Origin: Pseudomonas mucoides
Lineage (GTDB): Bacteria > Pseudomonadota > Gammaproteobacteria > Pseudomonadales > Pseudomonadaceae
DNA length: 64,000 bases
Direction of reading: 5' to 3'
Assembly (NCBI RefSeq): GCF_015461845.1
Contig: NZ_JACOPW010000001.1
Location: forward strand, 1,748,757 to 1,812,756
Part shown: positions 29,813 to 38,915 of the stretch, piece after piece
How the letters are laid out: the number at the start of each line of letters is the position of its first letter
Numbering within the stretch: the stretch's first letter is position 1
Program-made: the position numbers and the translations under genes
The notes under the pieces: generated by a model
What the model was told of the DNA's origin: nothing
The model's database searches: none
What the model saw: only the letters and a program-made list of their open reading frames with translations

Positions 29813-30280
29813 TCAGCTGACGACGGCCTGTTTGCGCAAGCGCCAGGCCATGATCAGCCACACGGCGGTCACGCCGGCGAACTTCGAGCCCATGGCGGTG
29901 AGGATCACGCCCGGGGTGAAGGCGTCGATCATGCCGAAGAAGATGAAGGTATCGAGAGGAATGCTCAGCGCCGAACTTATCCACAGGCGATCGTGCAGCG
30001 GGCGCTTGGTGATGCTGAACACCAGCCAGTCGATGCACTCGGACACCGCGAATGCCGTGGCGCTGGCCAATGCGATGGACGGATCGGAAGTGACGTAGGA
30101 CAGCACCAGCGCGGCCAGCATCGCGGCGATGGCGCCGTGGCCGAAGCGGGTTTGCACCATGTCGCGCAGCACGAACACCAGCCCACCCCAGGCCGACCAG
30201 ATAATGTCGAGGTGCGGGGCAGTGGAAAAGGCGTAGTTGATCAGCACGACGCTGCAGATGTAGGCGATCAGGAAGAGCAT
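29813..30280 (-). CDS. VUT family (YhhQ-like) transporter
   Basis: A 155-aa inner-membrane protein of the vitamin-uptake-like VUT/YhhQ family, some of which import queuosine precursors. Roughly five to six hydrophobic segments; the conserved stretch FAVSECIDWLVFSITKRPLHDR and the LIPLDTFIFFG-like segment (SALSIPLDTFIFFGMID) fit. It is somewhat shorter than E. coli YhhQ. No preQ1-type riboswitch is evident upstream. The substrate is inferred. Confidence 0.8.
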   Translation of the reverse strand: MLFLIAYICSVVLINYAFSTAPHLDIIWSAWGGLVFVLRDMVQTRFGHGAIAAMLAALVLSYVTSDPSIALASATAFAVSECIDWLVFSITKRPLHDRLWISSALSIPLDTFIFFGMIDAFTPGVILTAMGSKFAGVTAVWLIMAWRLRKQAVVS

Positions 30281-30355
30281 GGGGCGTGGGGATACCTGTC
30301 AATTTGGCGCACAGATTACTTCAGCCCTGCCCAACAACCAAACCCGACGCAAACC

Positions 30356-30383
30356 CTGTAGCAGCGGCCGAAGGCTGCTACAG
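30356..30383. repeat. Short palindromic repeat, GTAGC type
   Basis: CTGTAGCAGCGGCCGAAGGC followed by TGCTACAG forms a hairpin that overlaps the stop codon of the DUF1289 gene. It is nearly identical to the element at 26939 and probably serves as a transcript end. Confidence 0.7.
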
Positions 30384-30593
30384 GTCTGGGGTTTTGCCGA
30401 TCATCCAGAGCAGGCCGCTGGATTTGGCCCGCTCATGACACAACCCCAACACCGCGCGGCGCTCGTCGTTGGTCATTCGGCTCCAGCGGGTGATCTCTTC
30501 CACCGTGCGCTGACACCCGGTGCAAATGTCATCGTCGTCCAACGCGCAAATATTCACGCAGGGCGATAGCACCGGCCGTTCTGTGGCGCTCAT
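30378..30593 (-). CDS. DUF1289 domain protein
   Basis: A 71-aa protein with the four-Cys DUF1289 pattern: [20 protein letters not shown] then [20 protein letters not shown]. The Cys spacing suggests a small metal-binding site. Its ATG overlaps the stop of the upstream carbonic-anhydrase-like gene by 4 nt (ATGA), indicating translational coupling. Function unknown. Confidence 0.85.
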   Translation of the reverse strand: MSATERPVLSPCVNICALDDDDICTGCQRTVEEITRWSRMTNDERRAVLGLCHERAKSSGLLWMIGKTPDL

Positions 30594-31114
30594 TCTTCCT
30601 GCTCGGCCAGATCGCGGGCGTAGCGCTGCGAGTTATGCACATAGTGGGCGGCGCTGGCCTCGAGCATCTTTTTCTGCGGCTCGGTCAATTCCCGCACCAC
30701 TTTGCCCGGCGACCCCATGACCAGCGAACCGTCCGGGATTTCCTTGCCTTCGCCGATCAGCGAATTGGCGCCGATGATGCAGTTCTTGCCAATCTTCGCG
30801 CCGTTCAAAATGACCGCATTAATACCGATCAAGCTGTAATCGCCCACGGTGCAGCCATGCAGCATGGCGTTGTGGCCGATGGTCACGCCGGTGCCGATGG
30901 TCAGCGGGTAGCCCATGTCAGTGTGCATCACGGTGCCGTCCTGGACGTTACTGTTCTTGCCGATCAGGATCAGTTCGTTGTCGCCGCGCAGCACGGCGTT
31001 GAACCAGACGTTGGCGCCCTCCTCCAGTTTGACCTTGCCCACCAGCACGGCATTGGGTGCGACCCAGCTCTGCGGATGGGTTTCGACGCGGGCGTCGCCC
31101 AGGCGATATTTCAT
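30590..31114 (-). CDS. Gamma-carbonic anhydrase-like hexapeptide-repeat protein
   Basis: A 174-aa left-handed beta-helix protein of the gamma carbonic anhydrase (YrdA/PaaY) group. Hexapeptide turns run from about residue 15 to 135. Metal-binding His residues are seen in [11 protein letters not shown] and [22 protein letters not shown] precedes the start. It may be a carbonic anhydrase or an acyl-CoA-related scaffold; activity cannot be assigned. It forms an overlapping pair with DUF1289 and lies downstream of a NUDIX gene on the same strand. Confidence 0.88.
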   Translation of the reverse strand: MKYRLGDARVETHPQSWVAPNAVLVGKVKLEEGANVWFNAVLRGDNELILIGKNSNVQDGTVMHTDMGYPLTIGTGVTIGHNAMLHGCTVGDYSLIGINAVILNGAKIGKNCIIGANSLIGEGKEIPDGSLVMGSPGKVVRELTEPQKKMLEASAAHYVHNSQRYARDLAEQEE

Positions 31115-31167
31115 CTTGTTGTCCTCAAGGCCAGGCAGGCTCGGTTCACGCCATACGAACGATGGCT

Positions 31168-31767
31168 TCAGGTGTTGATAAAACTCTTGGGCGGTTGATG
31201 CAGGCTGATTTTGGCGTCATAGAGCAGGTTGATCAACTCGACGATCATAATCGCCGTCAGGCCCCAGATCTTGTATTCGCCATAACGATAACTCGGCACG
31301 TACCAGCTACGGCCCTGGTAATCGATGCGGTGGGTGTGTTCGCGTGGATCTTTACGGAAGAATTCGAGCGGCACGCTGAACACCGCGGCGATCTCGGCAT
31401 CGTTGGCCCGGTACTCGACGAAGTCCGGAATCACGCCGACATAGGGCGTGACCTTGATGCCGTGCAGGGAGATCAGCGGGCTGAGCGGGCCGATGACTTC
31501 GACCAGGCCCGGCGGCAGGCCGATTTCTTCTTCGGCTTCACGGAGCGCGGTGAAAATCAGGTCGGGGTCTTCGGGGTCTCGGCGTCCGCCGGGGAAGGCG
31601 ACTTCGCCGCCATGGGTCGAGAGCCCGCTGGCGCGCAGGGTCAACAACAGTTCCGGTTCATCACTGCGAGTGATGGGCACCAGAACCGCGGCTTCGGGGA
31701 AACGTTTATCGGTTTCCAGCGTTGTCGGCGTGTGGTTGCTTACCCGATGAAGTAGCTCGTCCAGCAT
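31168..31767 (-). CDS. NUDIX hydrolase, CoA pyrophosphatase type (NudL-like)
   Basis: A 199-aa NUDIX hydrolase. The box [20 protein letters not shown] followed by EEIGL (about residues 62-86) has an Ala-Leu-Arg-Glu start typical of CoA pyrophosphatases, and the N-terminal stretch [15 protein letters not shown] fits the UPF0035 signature region. It probably cleaves CoA to 4'-phosphopantetheine and 3',5'-ADP. It heads a leftward unit with the carbonic-anhydrase-like and DUF1289 genes. Confidence 0.85.
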   Translation of the reverse strand: MLDELLHRVSNHTPTTLETDKRFPEAAVLVPITRSDEPELLLTLRASGLSTHGGEVAFPGGRRDPEDPDLIFTALREAEEEIGLPPGLVEVIGPLSPLISLHGIKVTPYVGVIPDFVEYRANDAEIAAVFSVPLEFFRKDPREHTHRIDYQGRSWYVPSYRYGEYKIWGLTAIMIVELINLLYDAKISLHQPPKSFINT

Positions 31768-31913
31768 GAGTGTTCTCGATCTGTGCCTTACCCTGCATCA
31801 TGCACCAATCGAACCGACCGCCCAACCCCATAAACACGGCATGTCGCTAAACGACAACTTGCCGACAGACACCGCCGCACGCCAAGATAGGCGCAGCATT
31901 CAGGAACCCAAGC

Positions 31914-32465
31914 ATGAAATTTTGCAGTCAGTGCGGCAACCCGGTGACCCAGCGCATTCCCGAAGGCGATTCACGCCTGCGGTTTGTCTGTGACAGCTGC
32001 GATACGATTCATTACCAGAACCCCAATATCGTCGCCGGCTGTGTCGCGACCTGGGGTTCGAAGGTGTTGCTGTGTCGACGCGCCATCGAGCCACGGCGCG
32101 GTTACTGGACCCTGCCGGCCGGTTTCATGGAAAACGGCGAAACCATCGAGCAGGCGGCCATTCGTGAGACGGCCGAAGAAGCCTGCGCCCGGGTACGCAA
32201 CCTGAGCATCTATACGCTGATCGACGTGCCGCACATCAGTCAGGTGCATGTGTTCTTTCGTGCCGAGCTTGCGGACCTGGACTTTTCAGCCGGCCCCGAG
32301 AGCCTGGAAGTGCAGCTTTTCGAAGAAGCCGACATCCCTTGGTCCGACCTGGCTTTCCGCACCGTGGGTCGTACCTTAGAATGCTTCTTCGCTGACCGGC
32401 GGACCGAGGATTACCCTGTGCGGTCCGAGTCGATCCCGCCACTTGCTCAGCCTGCCATCACTTAA
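31914..32465 (+). CDS. NUDIX hydrolase with N-terminal zinc ribbon
   Basis: A 183-aa cytoplasmic hydrolase. Residues 4-30 hold a CxxC...CxxC zinc ribbon (FCSQCGNPV; FVCDSCDTIHY), followed by the NUDIX fold with box LPAGFMENGETIEQAAIRET and AEEACA. The architecture resembles NADH pyrophosphatase-like NudC but is much shorter, as in stand-alone pseudomonad NUDIX proteins. CAGGAA precedes the ATG. Divergent from the NudL-like gene. Its end lies 46 nt ahead of the L,D-transpeptidase start. Confidence 0.85.
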   Translation: MKFCSQCGNPVTQRIPEGDSRLRFVCDSCDTIHYQNPNIVAGCVATWGSKVLLCRRAIEPRRGYWTLPAGFMENGETIEQAAIRETAEEACARVRNLSIYTLIDVPHISQVHVFFRAELADLDFSAGPESLEVQLFEEADIPWSDLAFRTVGRTLECFFADRRTEDYPVRSESIPPLAQPAIT

Positions 32466-32511
32466 AACATCTATAACTAAAATAGCCGACACCTCTAGGG
32501 ATATCGTTTCA

Positions 32512-33015
32512 ATGCGCTGGTTGCTTGCCGTGTTCTGTTTGTCGTTCGTCGCAATGTCGCAGGCTTCCGTAGCGGAAACCCTGGACGGCAAAGCCATCGA
32601 AAAAGTCCTGATTCTCAAGTCCGCCCACCAATTGCAATTGATCAATGGCGGCAAGCCGCTCAAGACCTATCGCATTTCCCTGGGCAAACATCCCAAGGGG
32701 CCGAAGCTGATGGAGGGCGATAAACGCACGCCAGAAGGCCTCTATTGGGTGGACTGGCGCAAAGTCAGCGACCGCTTCAATCTGGCGATGCACATCTCCT
32801 ACCCGAACATCAGCGACTCCGCCCGTTCGCGGCGTGAAGGTGTCGATCCCGGTGGCATGATCATGATCCACGGCACCCCGGACACGGAAGATACCCCTGA
32901 AGACCTGTTCCACACCCTGGACTGGACCGACGGCTGCATCGCCATGCGCAACATGGACATGCGCGAAGTCTGGAACCTGGTACCGGACGGCACGATGATC
33001 GAAATCCGCCCGTAA
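32512..33015 (+). CDS. L,D-transpeptidase (YkuD family), exported
   Basis: A 167-aa cell-wall enzyme. A signal peptide (MRWLLAVFCLSFVAMSQASVAE) is followed by a YkuD domain from VLILKSAHQLQLINGGKPLK to the C-terminus. The catalytic motif is HGTPDTEDTP...DWTDGCIAMRN, with nucleophilic Cys in DGCIAM and His at HGT. AGGGA lies about 10 nt before the ATG at 32512; an upstream ATG inside the NUDIX gene is unlikely. It probably forms 3-3 peptidoglycan links or anchors a lipoprotein. Confidence 0.9.
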   Translation: MRWLLAVFCLSFVAMSQASVAETLDGKAIEKVLILKSAHQLQLINGGKPLKTYRISLGKHPKGPKLMEGDKRTPEGLYWVDWRKVSDRFNLAMHISYPNISDSARSRREGVDPGGMIMIHGTPDTEDTPEDLFHTLDWTDGCIAMRNMDMREVWNLVPDGTMIEIRP

Positions 33016-33073
33016 ACTCCGCCCCCCTCGCCACAAACGGCTACCTTCGGTCGCCAGCAAAAAATAATCTCAA

Positions 33074-33149
33074 AAGATCGCAGCCTGAGACAACGCCTGC
33101 CGGGGTGATACCAATTCCCCGCGCAAGCGTCACCACAGACTGCGATCTT
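33074..33149. repeat. Inverted repeat AAGATCGCAG / CTGCGATCTT
   Basis: Two perfect 10-nt arms at 33074-33083 and 33140-33149 with a 56-nt spacer, within the 313-nt gap before nagR. The same GATCGCAG core occurs in the element at 36224. It looks like a dispersed palindromic element of a second family. Confidence 0.6.
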
Positions 33150-33169
33150 GGCGTTCAAACGCCCCCTCG

Positions 33170-33277
33170 TTAATACCACTTCAATCCACCCGCTTATAAG
33201 TCCGCCTATCAGGGCAGGTTTTTCCACGCCCACAGCCAAGTACTGGCATTGACATGGTATTTAAGTGGTATTAATTT
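33170..33277 (+). promoter_or_regulatory. nagR promoter with candidate NagR operator repeats
   Basis: TTGACA (33249-33254), 17 nt, then TAATTT (33272-33277) forms a good sigma-70 promoter. Its spacer holds two direct TGGTAT units (33255 and 33266, 11 nt apart). AAGTGGTATTAA (33263-33274) is the exact inverse of TTAATACCACTT at 33170-33181, about 80 nt upstream. Repeated TGGTAT boxes inside a promoter of a GntR-family gene suggest autoregulation by NagR (inference). Confidence 0.6.
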
Positions 33278-33328
33278 TCAGCCCATTCACGGGCGACAAC
33301 ATTCCAATATCCGCCCCGGACTCCTGCC

Positions 33329-34060
33329 ATGAACGATCTCCAGGCCCTGCGCCCCGACGACACCCAACCCACGCCGTTGTACCTGCAACTGGCGCGCAAT
33401 CTGGAAGCGGCCATCCATGCCGGCCAGTGGAAAGCCGAACAGGCCATGCCGTCGGAGCGAAGCCTCAGCGAAAGGCTCGGCATCTCCCGCGTCACCGCAC
33501 GCAAGGCGCTGGAAGTGTTGTTCGAGCAAGGCCTGATCCGCCGCCACCAGGGTTCCGGCACGTTCATTACCCCACGCCTGGAACAACCGCTGTCGCGTCT
33601 TTCGGGTTTCAGCGAAATGCTCCGGCTCAAGGGCTTCGTTCCGGGGTCGCAATGGCTGGAACGTGAAATCACCCCGCCGACCCACGAAGAACTGATCCGC
33701 CTCGGCCTGTCGCCCAACGACAAGGTGGCGCGTCTCAAACGCCTGCGCAAAGCCGACGACACCGTGATGGCGATCGAGATGAGCACCTTGCCCGCCTCAA
33801 TCATTCCCAAACCGCAAGCCGTGGGCGACTCCCTCTACGAATACCTCGACGGCATCGGCAAACCGGTCGTGCGCGCGCTGCAACACATCCAGGCGATCAA
33901 CGCCTCGGACGAATTCGCCGCCCTGGTCGGCATCGCCCCTGGCACCGCCATGTTGTTGATGACGCGGGTCGGTTACCTGGAAGACAACACCCCCATCGAA
34001 GTCACCGACACCTATTGCCGCAACGATTACTACGACTTTGTCGCAGAGCTTCGTCGATAA
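33329..34060 (+). CDS. nagR: GntR/HutC-family regulator of GlcNAc genes
   Basis: A 243-aa transcription factor. The N-terminal winged helix-turn-helix (PLYLQLARNLEAAIHAGQW, then SERLGISRVTARKALEVLFE) is followed by a UTRA effector domain (about 90-240, ending EVTDTYCRNDYYDFVAELRR). It probably senses GlcNAc-6-P or GlcN-6-P and represses the downstream nag genes and itself. No clear Shine-Dalgarno precedes the ATG. Heads the nag operon. Confidence 0.9.
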   Translation: MNDLQALRPDDTQPTPLYLQLARNLEAAIHAGQWKAEQAMPSERSLSERLGISRVTARKALEVLFEQGLIRRHQGSGTFITPRLEQPLSRLSGFSEMLRLKGFVPGSQWLEREITPPTHEELIRLGLSPNDKVARLKRLRKADDTVMAIEMSTLPASIIPKPQAVGDSLYEYLDGIGKPVVRALQHIQAINASDEFAALVGIAPGTAMLLMTRVGYLEDNTPIEVTDTYCRNDYYDFVAELRR

Positions 34061-34090
34061 AGAACTGCGTCACCAAGACCGAGAACCGAA

Positions 34091-35197
34091 ATGTCCGAAG
34101 ACAACATCCTCACCGCCCACGGCTGGGTTCGCGGCCGGCTGATTCACCAACACGGCAAGGTCGTGTCGATCGAAGGCCAACCGTGCGATCCGGCAGATAA
34201 CGACCTGCCTTATCTGCTGCCGGGTTTCATCGACCTGCATGTGCACGGCGGCGGTGGCAAAGACATCATGGAAGGCGCCACGGCCTTCGAAACCATCACC
34301 AAAACCCACGTGCGTTTCGGCACCACGTCGCTACTGGCGACCACCATGACTGCGCCCAGCGCAGAGATTTCCAGCGTGCTCAAAGCGGTCGGCGAGTTCT
34401 GCGAGACGCGCCCGAAAGGCAGCGCCCGGGTACTCGGCGTGCACCTCGAAGGCCCGTACATCAACCCTGGCAAACTCGGCGCCCAACCGAATTTTGCCCA
34501 CACCGCGCTGATGGCCGAAGTCGAAGAATATCTGGCGCTGGCGCCGATCCGCGTGATCACCATCGCCCCGGAAATCGCCGGCCATGACGCCTTGATCCGC
34601 GCCCTCAGCGCTCGCGGCGTGCGCATGCAAATCGGCCATACCCTCGGCAGCTACGAGGAAGGCGTCGCAGCGCTGGCGGCGGGTGCGAGCAGTTTCACTC
34701 ACCTCTACAACGCCATGAGCCCGTTGCATCACCGAGAGCCGGGCATCGTCGGCGCAGCACTGGCCCACGCCAAATACGCCGAGCTGATTCCGGACCTGCT
34801 GCATGTGCACCCCGGCGCGATCCGCGTGGCCCTGCGCTCGATCCCGTGCCTGTATTGCGTGACCGACTCCACCGCCGCCGCCGGCATGCCCGACGGTGAA
34901 TACAAACTCGGCAGCCACACCGTGACCAAATGCCTGGGCGGCGTACGCTTGCCCGACGGCACCCTCGCCGGCAGCACCCTGACCATGGATCAAGCGTTGC
35001 GCAATCTGGTGAAGATCGGTCTGCCGATTGCCGAGGCCTCGCAACGCCTTTCGCAATTCCCCGCCGATTACCTCGGCCTTGAAGAACGCGGCCGCCTCAC
35101 ACCGGGCAGCTGGGCCGACTGCGTGCGGCTGGATCGCTCACTCACACTGACCGCCGTCATGGTCGAAGGAGAAGACATTGACTTCAAAAATGCTTGA
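34091..35197 (+). CDS. nagA: N-acetylglucosamine-6-phosphate deacetylase
   Basis: Amidohydrolase-superfamily enzyme removing acetate from GlcNAc-6-P, 368 aa. Visible sites are LPGFIDLHVHGGGGKDIMEG (about 41-60), the metal Glu in GVHLEGPYINPGKLGAQ, His in QIGHTLGSYEEG, THLYNAMSPLHHREPG and the catalytic Asp in CVTDSTAAAGMPDG. The first gene after nagR; its end overlaps the next gene by 20 nt. Confidence 0.96.
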   Translation: MSEDNILTAHGWVRGRLIHQHGKVVSIEGQPCDPADNDLPYLLPGFIDLHVHGGGGKDIMEGATAFETITKTHVRFGTTSLLATTMTAPSAEISSVLKAVGEFCETRPKGSARVLGVHLEGPYINPGKLGAQPNFAHTALMAEVEEYLALAPIRVITIAPEIAGHDALIRALSARGVRMQIGHTLGSYEEGVAALAAGASSFTHLYNAMSPLHHREPGIVGAALAHAKYAELIPDLLHVHPGAIRVALRSIPCLYCVTDSTAAAGMPDGEYKLGSHTVTKCLGGVRLPDGTLAGSTLTMDQALRNLVKIGLPIAEASQRLSQFPADYLGLEERGRLTPGSWADCVRLDRSLTLTAVMVEGEDIDFKNA

Positions 35198-36200
35198 AGA
35201 GGCGCTGTCCTCGTTCGAGGCAGTGCAGGCCCAATTGCAACAGCTCGACCCGCAGATGATCGAGATCGCCGGACGCCTGCGCCGTCAGCCGCCGCAAGTG
35301 GCAATGACCGTCGCCCGTGGCAGCTCCGACCATGCCGCCAGTTACTTCGCCTACCTGACCATGCAACTGCTGGGCATTCCGGTGGCGTCGTTGCCGATGT
35401 CAGTGGTGACCATGCAGCAAGCGCCGCTGAAGGTCAGCGGCCAGGTGGCGTTTGCCTTCTCGCAGTCCGGGCAGAGTCCTGATCTGGTGAACAGCCTGCG
35501 CCTGCTGCGCAAGCGTGGTGCCCTGAGCATTTCCATGGTCAATGCCGAAGGTTCGCCACTGGAAGCAGCCTGTGAATTCAGCCTGCCGCTGTTGGCCGGC
35601 ACCGAAAGCAGCGTCGCCGCGACCAAGAGTTTTATCGCCACGCTCAGCGCCAGCGCTCGTCTGATCGCGCACTGGAAAGAAGATGTAGAAATGCTCGAAG
35701 CCGGCAACGCCCTGCCGGAAGGTCTGCGTGACGCCGCGCAACAGGATTGGAGCATGGCCATCGACGCCCTGCGCGATTGCCAACGCTTGATGGTGATCGG
35801 TCGCGGCGCCGGGTTCGCCATCGCCCAGGAGGCGGCGCTGAAATTCAAGGAGACCTCGGCGATTCAGGCGGAGGCGTTCAGCAGCGCCGAAGTCCGCCAC
35901 GGCCCGATGGCCTTGATCGATGAACACTATCCATTGCTGATCTTCGCCCCACGCGGTGCCGAACAGGCCGGTTTGCTGAGCCTCGCCGCCGACATGCGCC
36001 AACGCGGCGCCTGTGTATTGCTGGCCGCGCCCGATGACATCGCCGAACGCGACCTCACCCTGACCCGCGCCGAACACCCGGCCCTTGATCCGATCCTGGC
36101 GATCCAGAGTTTCTACGTGATGGCTGCCGGTTTGGCCGTCGCTCGTGGCATGGACCCGGACCAACCGCGTCATTTGAGCAAAGTCACGCGTACCCATTGA
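35178..36200 (+). CDS. nagB: Glucosamine-6-phosphate deaminase, SIS type (NagB-II)
   Basis: A 340-aa protein with two SIS domains, like the isomerase half of GlmS without the glutaminase, converting GlcN-6-P to fructose-6-P and ammonia. SIS signatures: VARGSSDHAASYFAYL (about 38-53), FSQSGQSPDLV, and GRGAGFAIAQEAALKFKE with FSSAEVRHGP. The start is TTG at 35178: AAGGAG is 6 nt upstream, while the ATG at 35190 is too far from it. The start lies inside nagA, implying coupled translation. Confidence 0.88.
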   Translation: MTSKMLEEALSSFEAVQAQLQQLDPQMIEIAGRLRRQPPQVAMTVARGSSDHAASYFAYLTMQLLGIPVASLPMSVVTMQQAPLKVSGQVAFAFSQSGQSPDLVNSLRLLRKRGALSISMVNAEGSPLEAACEFSLPLLAGTESSVAATKSFIATLSASARLIAHWKEDVEMLEAGNALPEGLRDAAQQDWSMAIDALRDCQRLMVIGRGAGFAIAQEAALKFKETSAIQAEAFSSAEVRHGPMALIDEHYPLLIFAPRGAEQAGLLSLAADMRQRGACVLLAAPDDIAERDLTLTRAEHPALDPILAIQSFYVMAAGLAVARGMDPDQPRHLSKVTRTH

Positions 36201-36223
36201 TCGAACGGCAACGAATAACCCCG

Positions 36224-36309
36224 TAGCCGCTGTCGAGCGCAACGAGGCTGCGGTCTTTTGATCCTGCTTTGAACTGATCGCAGCCTCGTTGCACTCGACA
36301 GCGGCTACA
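36224..36309. repeat. Inverted repeat GTAGCCGCTGTCGAGC type
   Basis: GTAGCCGCTGTCGAGCGCAA at 36224 and CTCGACAGCGGCTAC ending at 36309 are complementary arms that continue inward (CGAGGCTGCGGTC / GATCGCAGCCTCG). The stem is more than 25 bp with a small asymmetric centre. It lies between nagB and nagF and may modulate readthrough. Confidence 0.75.
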
Positions 36310-36352
36310 GGGCGAGATGATCCGAACTGTTGTTTTTTAATGAGACCGAGCC

Positions 36353-38869
36353 ATGCATAACAACAATAAAGAGCTGACCCTCAGCGCCCCGCTCAGCGGC
36401 CCGGTGCTCACGCTCGCCAAGGTCCCGGACCCGGTGTTCGCCAGCGGGGCCATGGGCGACGGGATCGCCATCGACCCACTGAACGACACCCTTCATGCCC
36501 CTTGCGCTGGCCTCGTTGTGCACGTGGCCCGAACCGGTCATGCGATCACCTTGCGCGCCGACAACGGCGCCGAACTGCTGCTGCACCTGGGCCTCGACAC
36601 CGTCGAGTTGCAGGGCGAAGGCTTCTCGATGCTGGTCAAGGAAGGCGCGCGGGTCAGCAATGGCCAGCCGCTGTTACGCTATGACCTGGACAAGGTTGCG
36701 CAGCAGTGCAAAAGCCTGGTCAGCCTGATGATCCTGACCAACAGCGGGGATTTTCAAGCACGGCCGATCACTCTGAAATCGGTCAAGGTCGGCGAGCCTT
36801 TGCTGCACATCATTCGCCGGCAGGCTTGCGGAGCGCAGGTCGAAACCGACGCCTCAGGCATCGAAGTTAACGGGCATGTTCAGGTCGCCTTTCGCGGAGG
36901 ATTACATGCGCGTCCTGCGGCGCTGATTCGCCAGACCGCGCAAGGTTTCAAGAGCAAATCGCAGCTGCATTTCGGTGGTAAATCGGCGACCTGTGACAGC
37001 CTGATCGGGCTGATGGCGCTGGCGGTCGGCGAGCAGGATGAAGTGCAAGTCAGTTGCCGGGGCGTGGACGCCGAAGCGGCGCTGCAATCTTTGTTGACCG
37101 CGCTGTCCACCGCCTTGGCCGAAGACAGCCACGCTGCCGCGCCAACGCCGATTGCCCAACGCATTCGTCCGGCCGAAGCCGGTGTGCTGCACGGTGTTTG
37201 TGCCGCGCCAGGTCTGGTGGGTGGGCCACTGTTTCGATTGCACGCCATCAGCCTGCCGGTTGACGCCGGCGGTCATGATTCCGAGCAACAACAAGATGCG
37301 CTCGATACCGCGCTGATCCTCGTGCGCAGCGAAATCGAGCACACCCTGGCCCAGGCCAAAAAGCACAAGAACACCGACGAAGAAGCGATTTTTGCGGCAC
37401 ACCTGGCGCTGCTTGAAGATCCGGCACTGCTGGACGCGGCGAATACCTCCATCGTCCAAGGCGCCGCCGCGACCCACGCCTGGAGCCAGTCAATCGACGC
37501 CCAGTGCGAAGTCCTGCAACAACTCGGCAGCCCGTTGCTGGCCGAGCGAGCCAATGATTTGCGCGACCTCAAACAACGCGTGTTGCGCGCCTTGCTCGGC
37601 GAAGCCTGGCAGTACGACGTGCCGGCGGGCGCCATTGTCGCGGCGCACGAACTGACCCCATCCGACTTGTTGCAACTCAGCCAGCAAGGCGTCGCCGGGT
37701 TGTGCATGGCCGAGGGCGGCGCGACCTCCCACGTGGCGATTCTTGCGCGTGGCAAAGGCTTGCCTTGCATGGTGGCACTGGGCTCGACGCTGCTGAATCT
37801 TGAGCAAGGTCAATCGGTGGTGCTGGACGCTGACGGTGCTCGTCTCGAACTGGCACCGACAGCCGAACGCCTGGCCGACGTGCGTCAGGCGCAACTCGAT
37901 CATCAGCAGCGCCGCGCTTTTCAACAGTCTCAGGCGCACACCCGTGCACTGACGCTCGATGGACTGCACATTGAGGTGGCCGCCAACGTCGCGTCCAGCA
38001 CAGAAGCGGCCGACGCGCTGGCCAATGGCGCCGATGGCGTCGGCCTGCTGCGCACCGAGTTTCTGTTCGTGGATCGCAACACCGCGCCGGATGAACAGGA
38101 ACAGCGCCTCGCCTATCAGGCCGTGCTCGATGCGATGGGCGACAAATCGGTGATCATCCGCACCATCGACGTCGGCGGCGACAAGCAACTCGATTACCTG
38201 CCCCTGCCGGTCGAGGCCAATCCGGTGCTTGGCCTGCGCGGCATTCGCCTGGCTCAAGTGCGCCCGGAATTGCTCGATCAGCAGCTGCGCGCACTGCTGC
38301 ATGTTCACCCGATATCGCGCTGCCGGATCCTGCTGCCAATGGTCACCGAGGTCGACGAGCTGCTGCACATTCGCAAGCGCCTTGAGGCGTTGTGTTCTGA
38401 ACTCGGCGTGAGTGAAGGCCCGGAGCTTGGGGTGATGATCGAAGTCCCGGCCGCCGCATTAATGGCCGAGCACTTGGCCGAACATGCAGATTTCCTGTCC
38501 ATCGGCACCAACGACTTATCGCAATACACCCTGGCCATGGACCGCGACCACGCGGGCCTCGCTTCACGCGTCGACGCCATGCACCCGGCGCTGCTGCGCT
38601 TGATCGCACAGACCTGCGCGGGCGCGGCGGTGCATAACCGTTGGGTTGGCGTCTGCGGTGCACTCGCGTCCGACCCGCTGGCGACGCCGGTGTTGATTGG
38701 CTTGGGGGTCAGCGAGTTGTCGGTGAGCCCGGTGCAAATCGGCGAAATCAAAGACCGCGTGCGCCACCTCGACGCCGCCGAATGCCGACGCATCAGCCAC
38801 GACCTGCTCAAACTGAGCAGCGCTGCGGCCGTGCGTCACACCTGCCACCAGCAATGGCCTCTGAGCTGA
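36353..38869 (+). CDS. nagF: PTS fusion protein EIIA-HPr-EI for GlcNAc
   Basis: An 838-aa cytoplasmic phosphotransferase chain in one polypeptide. Residues 1-160 are an EIIA-Glc-like domain with His63 and the phospho-acceptor His78 (ELLLHLGLDTVEL). Residues 175-260 are HPr with His185 (GGLHARPAAL). Residues 275-838 are enzyme I, with swivel His460 (AEGGATSHVAILARGKGLP), GVGLLRTEFLF, LSIGTNDLSQYTLA and the C-terminal Cys in GVCGALASDP. It takes phosphate from PEP and passes it to NagE, so the operon has a self-sufficient PTS. Confidence 0.94.
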   Translation: MHNNNKELTLSAPLSGPVLTLAKVPDPVFASGAMGDGIAIDPLNDTLHAPCAGLVVHVARTGHAITLRADNGAELLLHLGLDTVELQGEGFSMLVKEGARVSNGQPLLRYDLDKVAQQCKSLVSLMILTNSGDFQARPITLKSVKVGEPLLHIIRRQACGAQVETDASGIEVNGHVQVAFRGGLHARPAALIRQTAQGFKSKSQLHFGGKSATCDSLIGLMALAVGEQDEVQVSCRGVDAEAALQSLLTALSTALAEDSHAAAPTPIAQRIRPAEAGVLHGVCAAPGLVGGPLFRLHAISLPVDAGGHDSEQQQDALDTALILVRSEIEHTLAQAKKHKNTDEEAIFAAHLALLEDPALLDAANTSIVQGAAATHAWSQSIDAQCEVLQQLGSPLLAERANDLRDLKQRVLRALLGEAWQYDVPAGAIVAAHELTPSDLLQLSQQGVAGLCMAEGGATSHVAILARGKGLPCMVALGSTLLNLEQGQSVVLDADGARLELAPTAERLADVRQAQLDHQQRRAFQQSQAHTRALTLDGLHIEVAANVASSTEAADALANGADGVGLLRTEFLFVDRNTAPDEQEQRLAYQAVLDAMGDKSVIIRTIDVGGDKQLDYLPLPVEANPVLGLRGIRLAQVRPELLDQQLRALLHVHPISRCRILLPMVTEVDELLHIRKRLEALCSELGVSEGPELGVMIEVPAAALMAEHLAEHADFLSIGTNDLSQYTLAMDRDHAGLASRVDAMHPALLRLIAQTCAGAAVHNRWVGVCGALASDPLATPVLIGLGVSELSVSPVQIGEIKDRVRHLDAAECRRISHDLLKLSSAAAVRHTCHQQWPLS

Positions 38870-38915
38870 ACAACAACTACAACTCTCAAATAAAAAGAGC
38901 ACAGGGAGAACCGCC

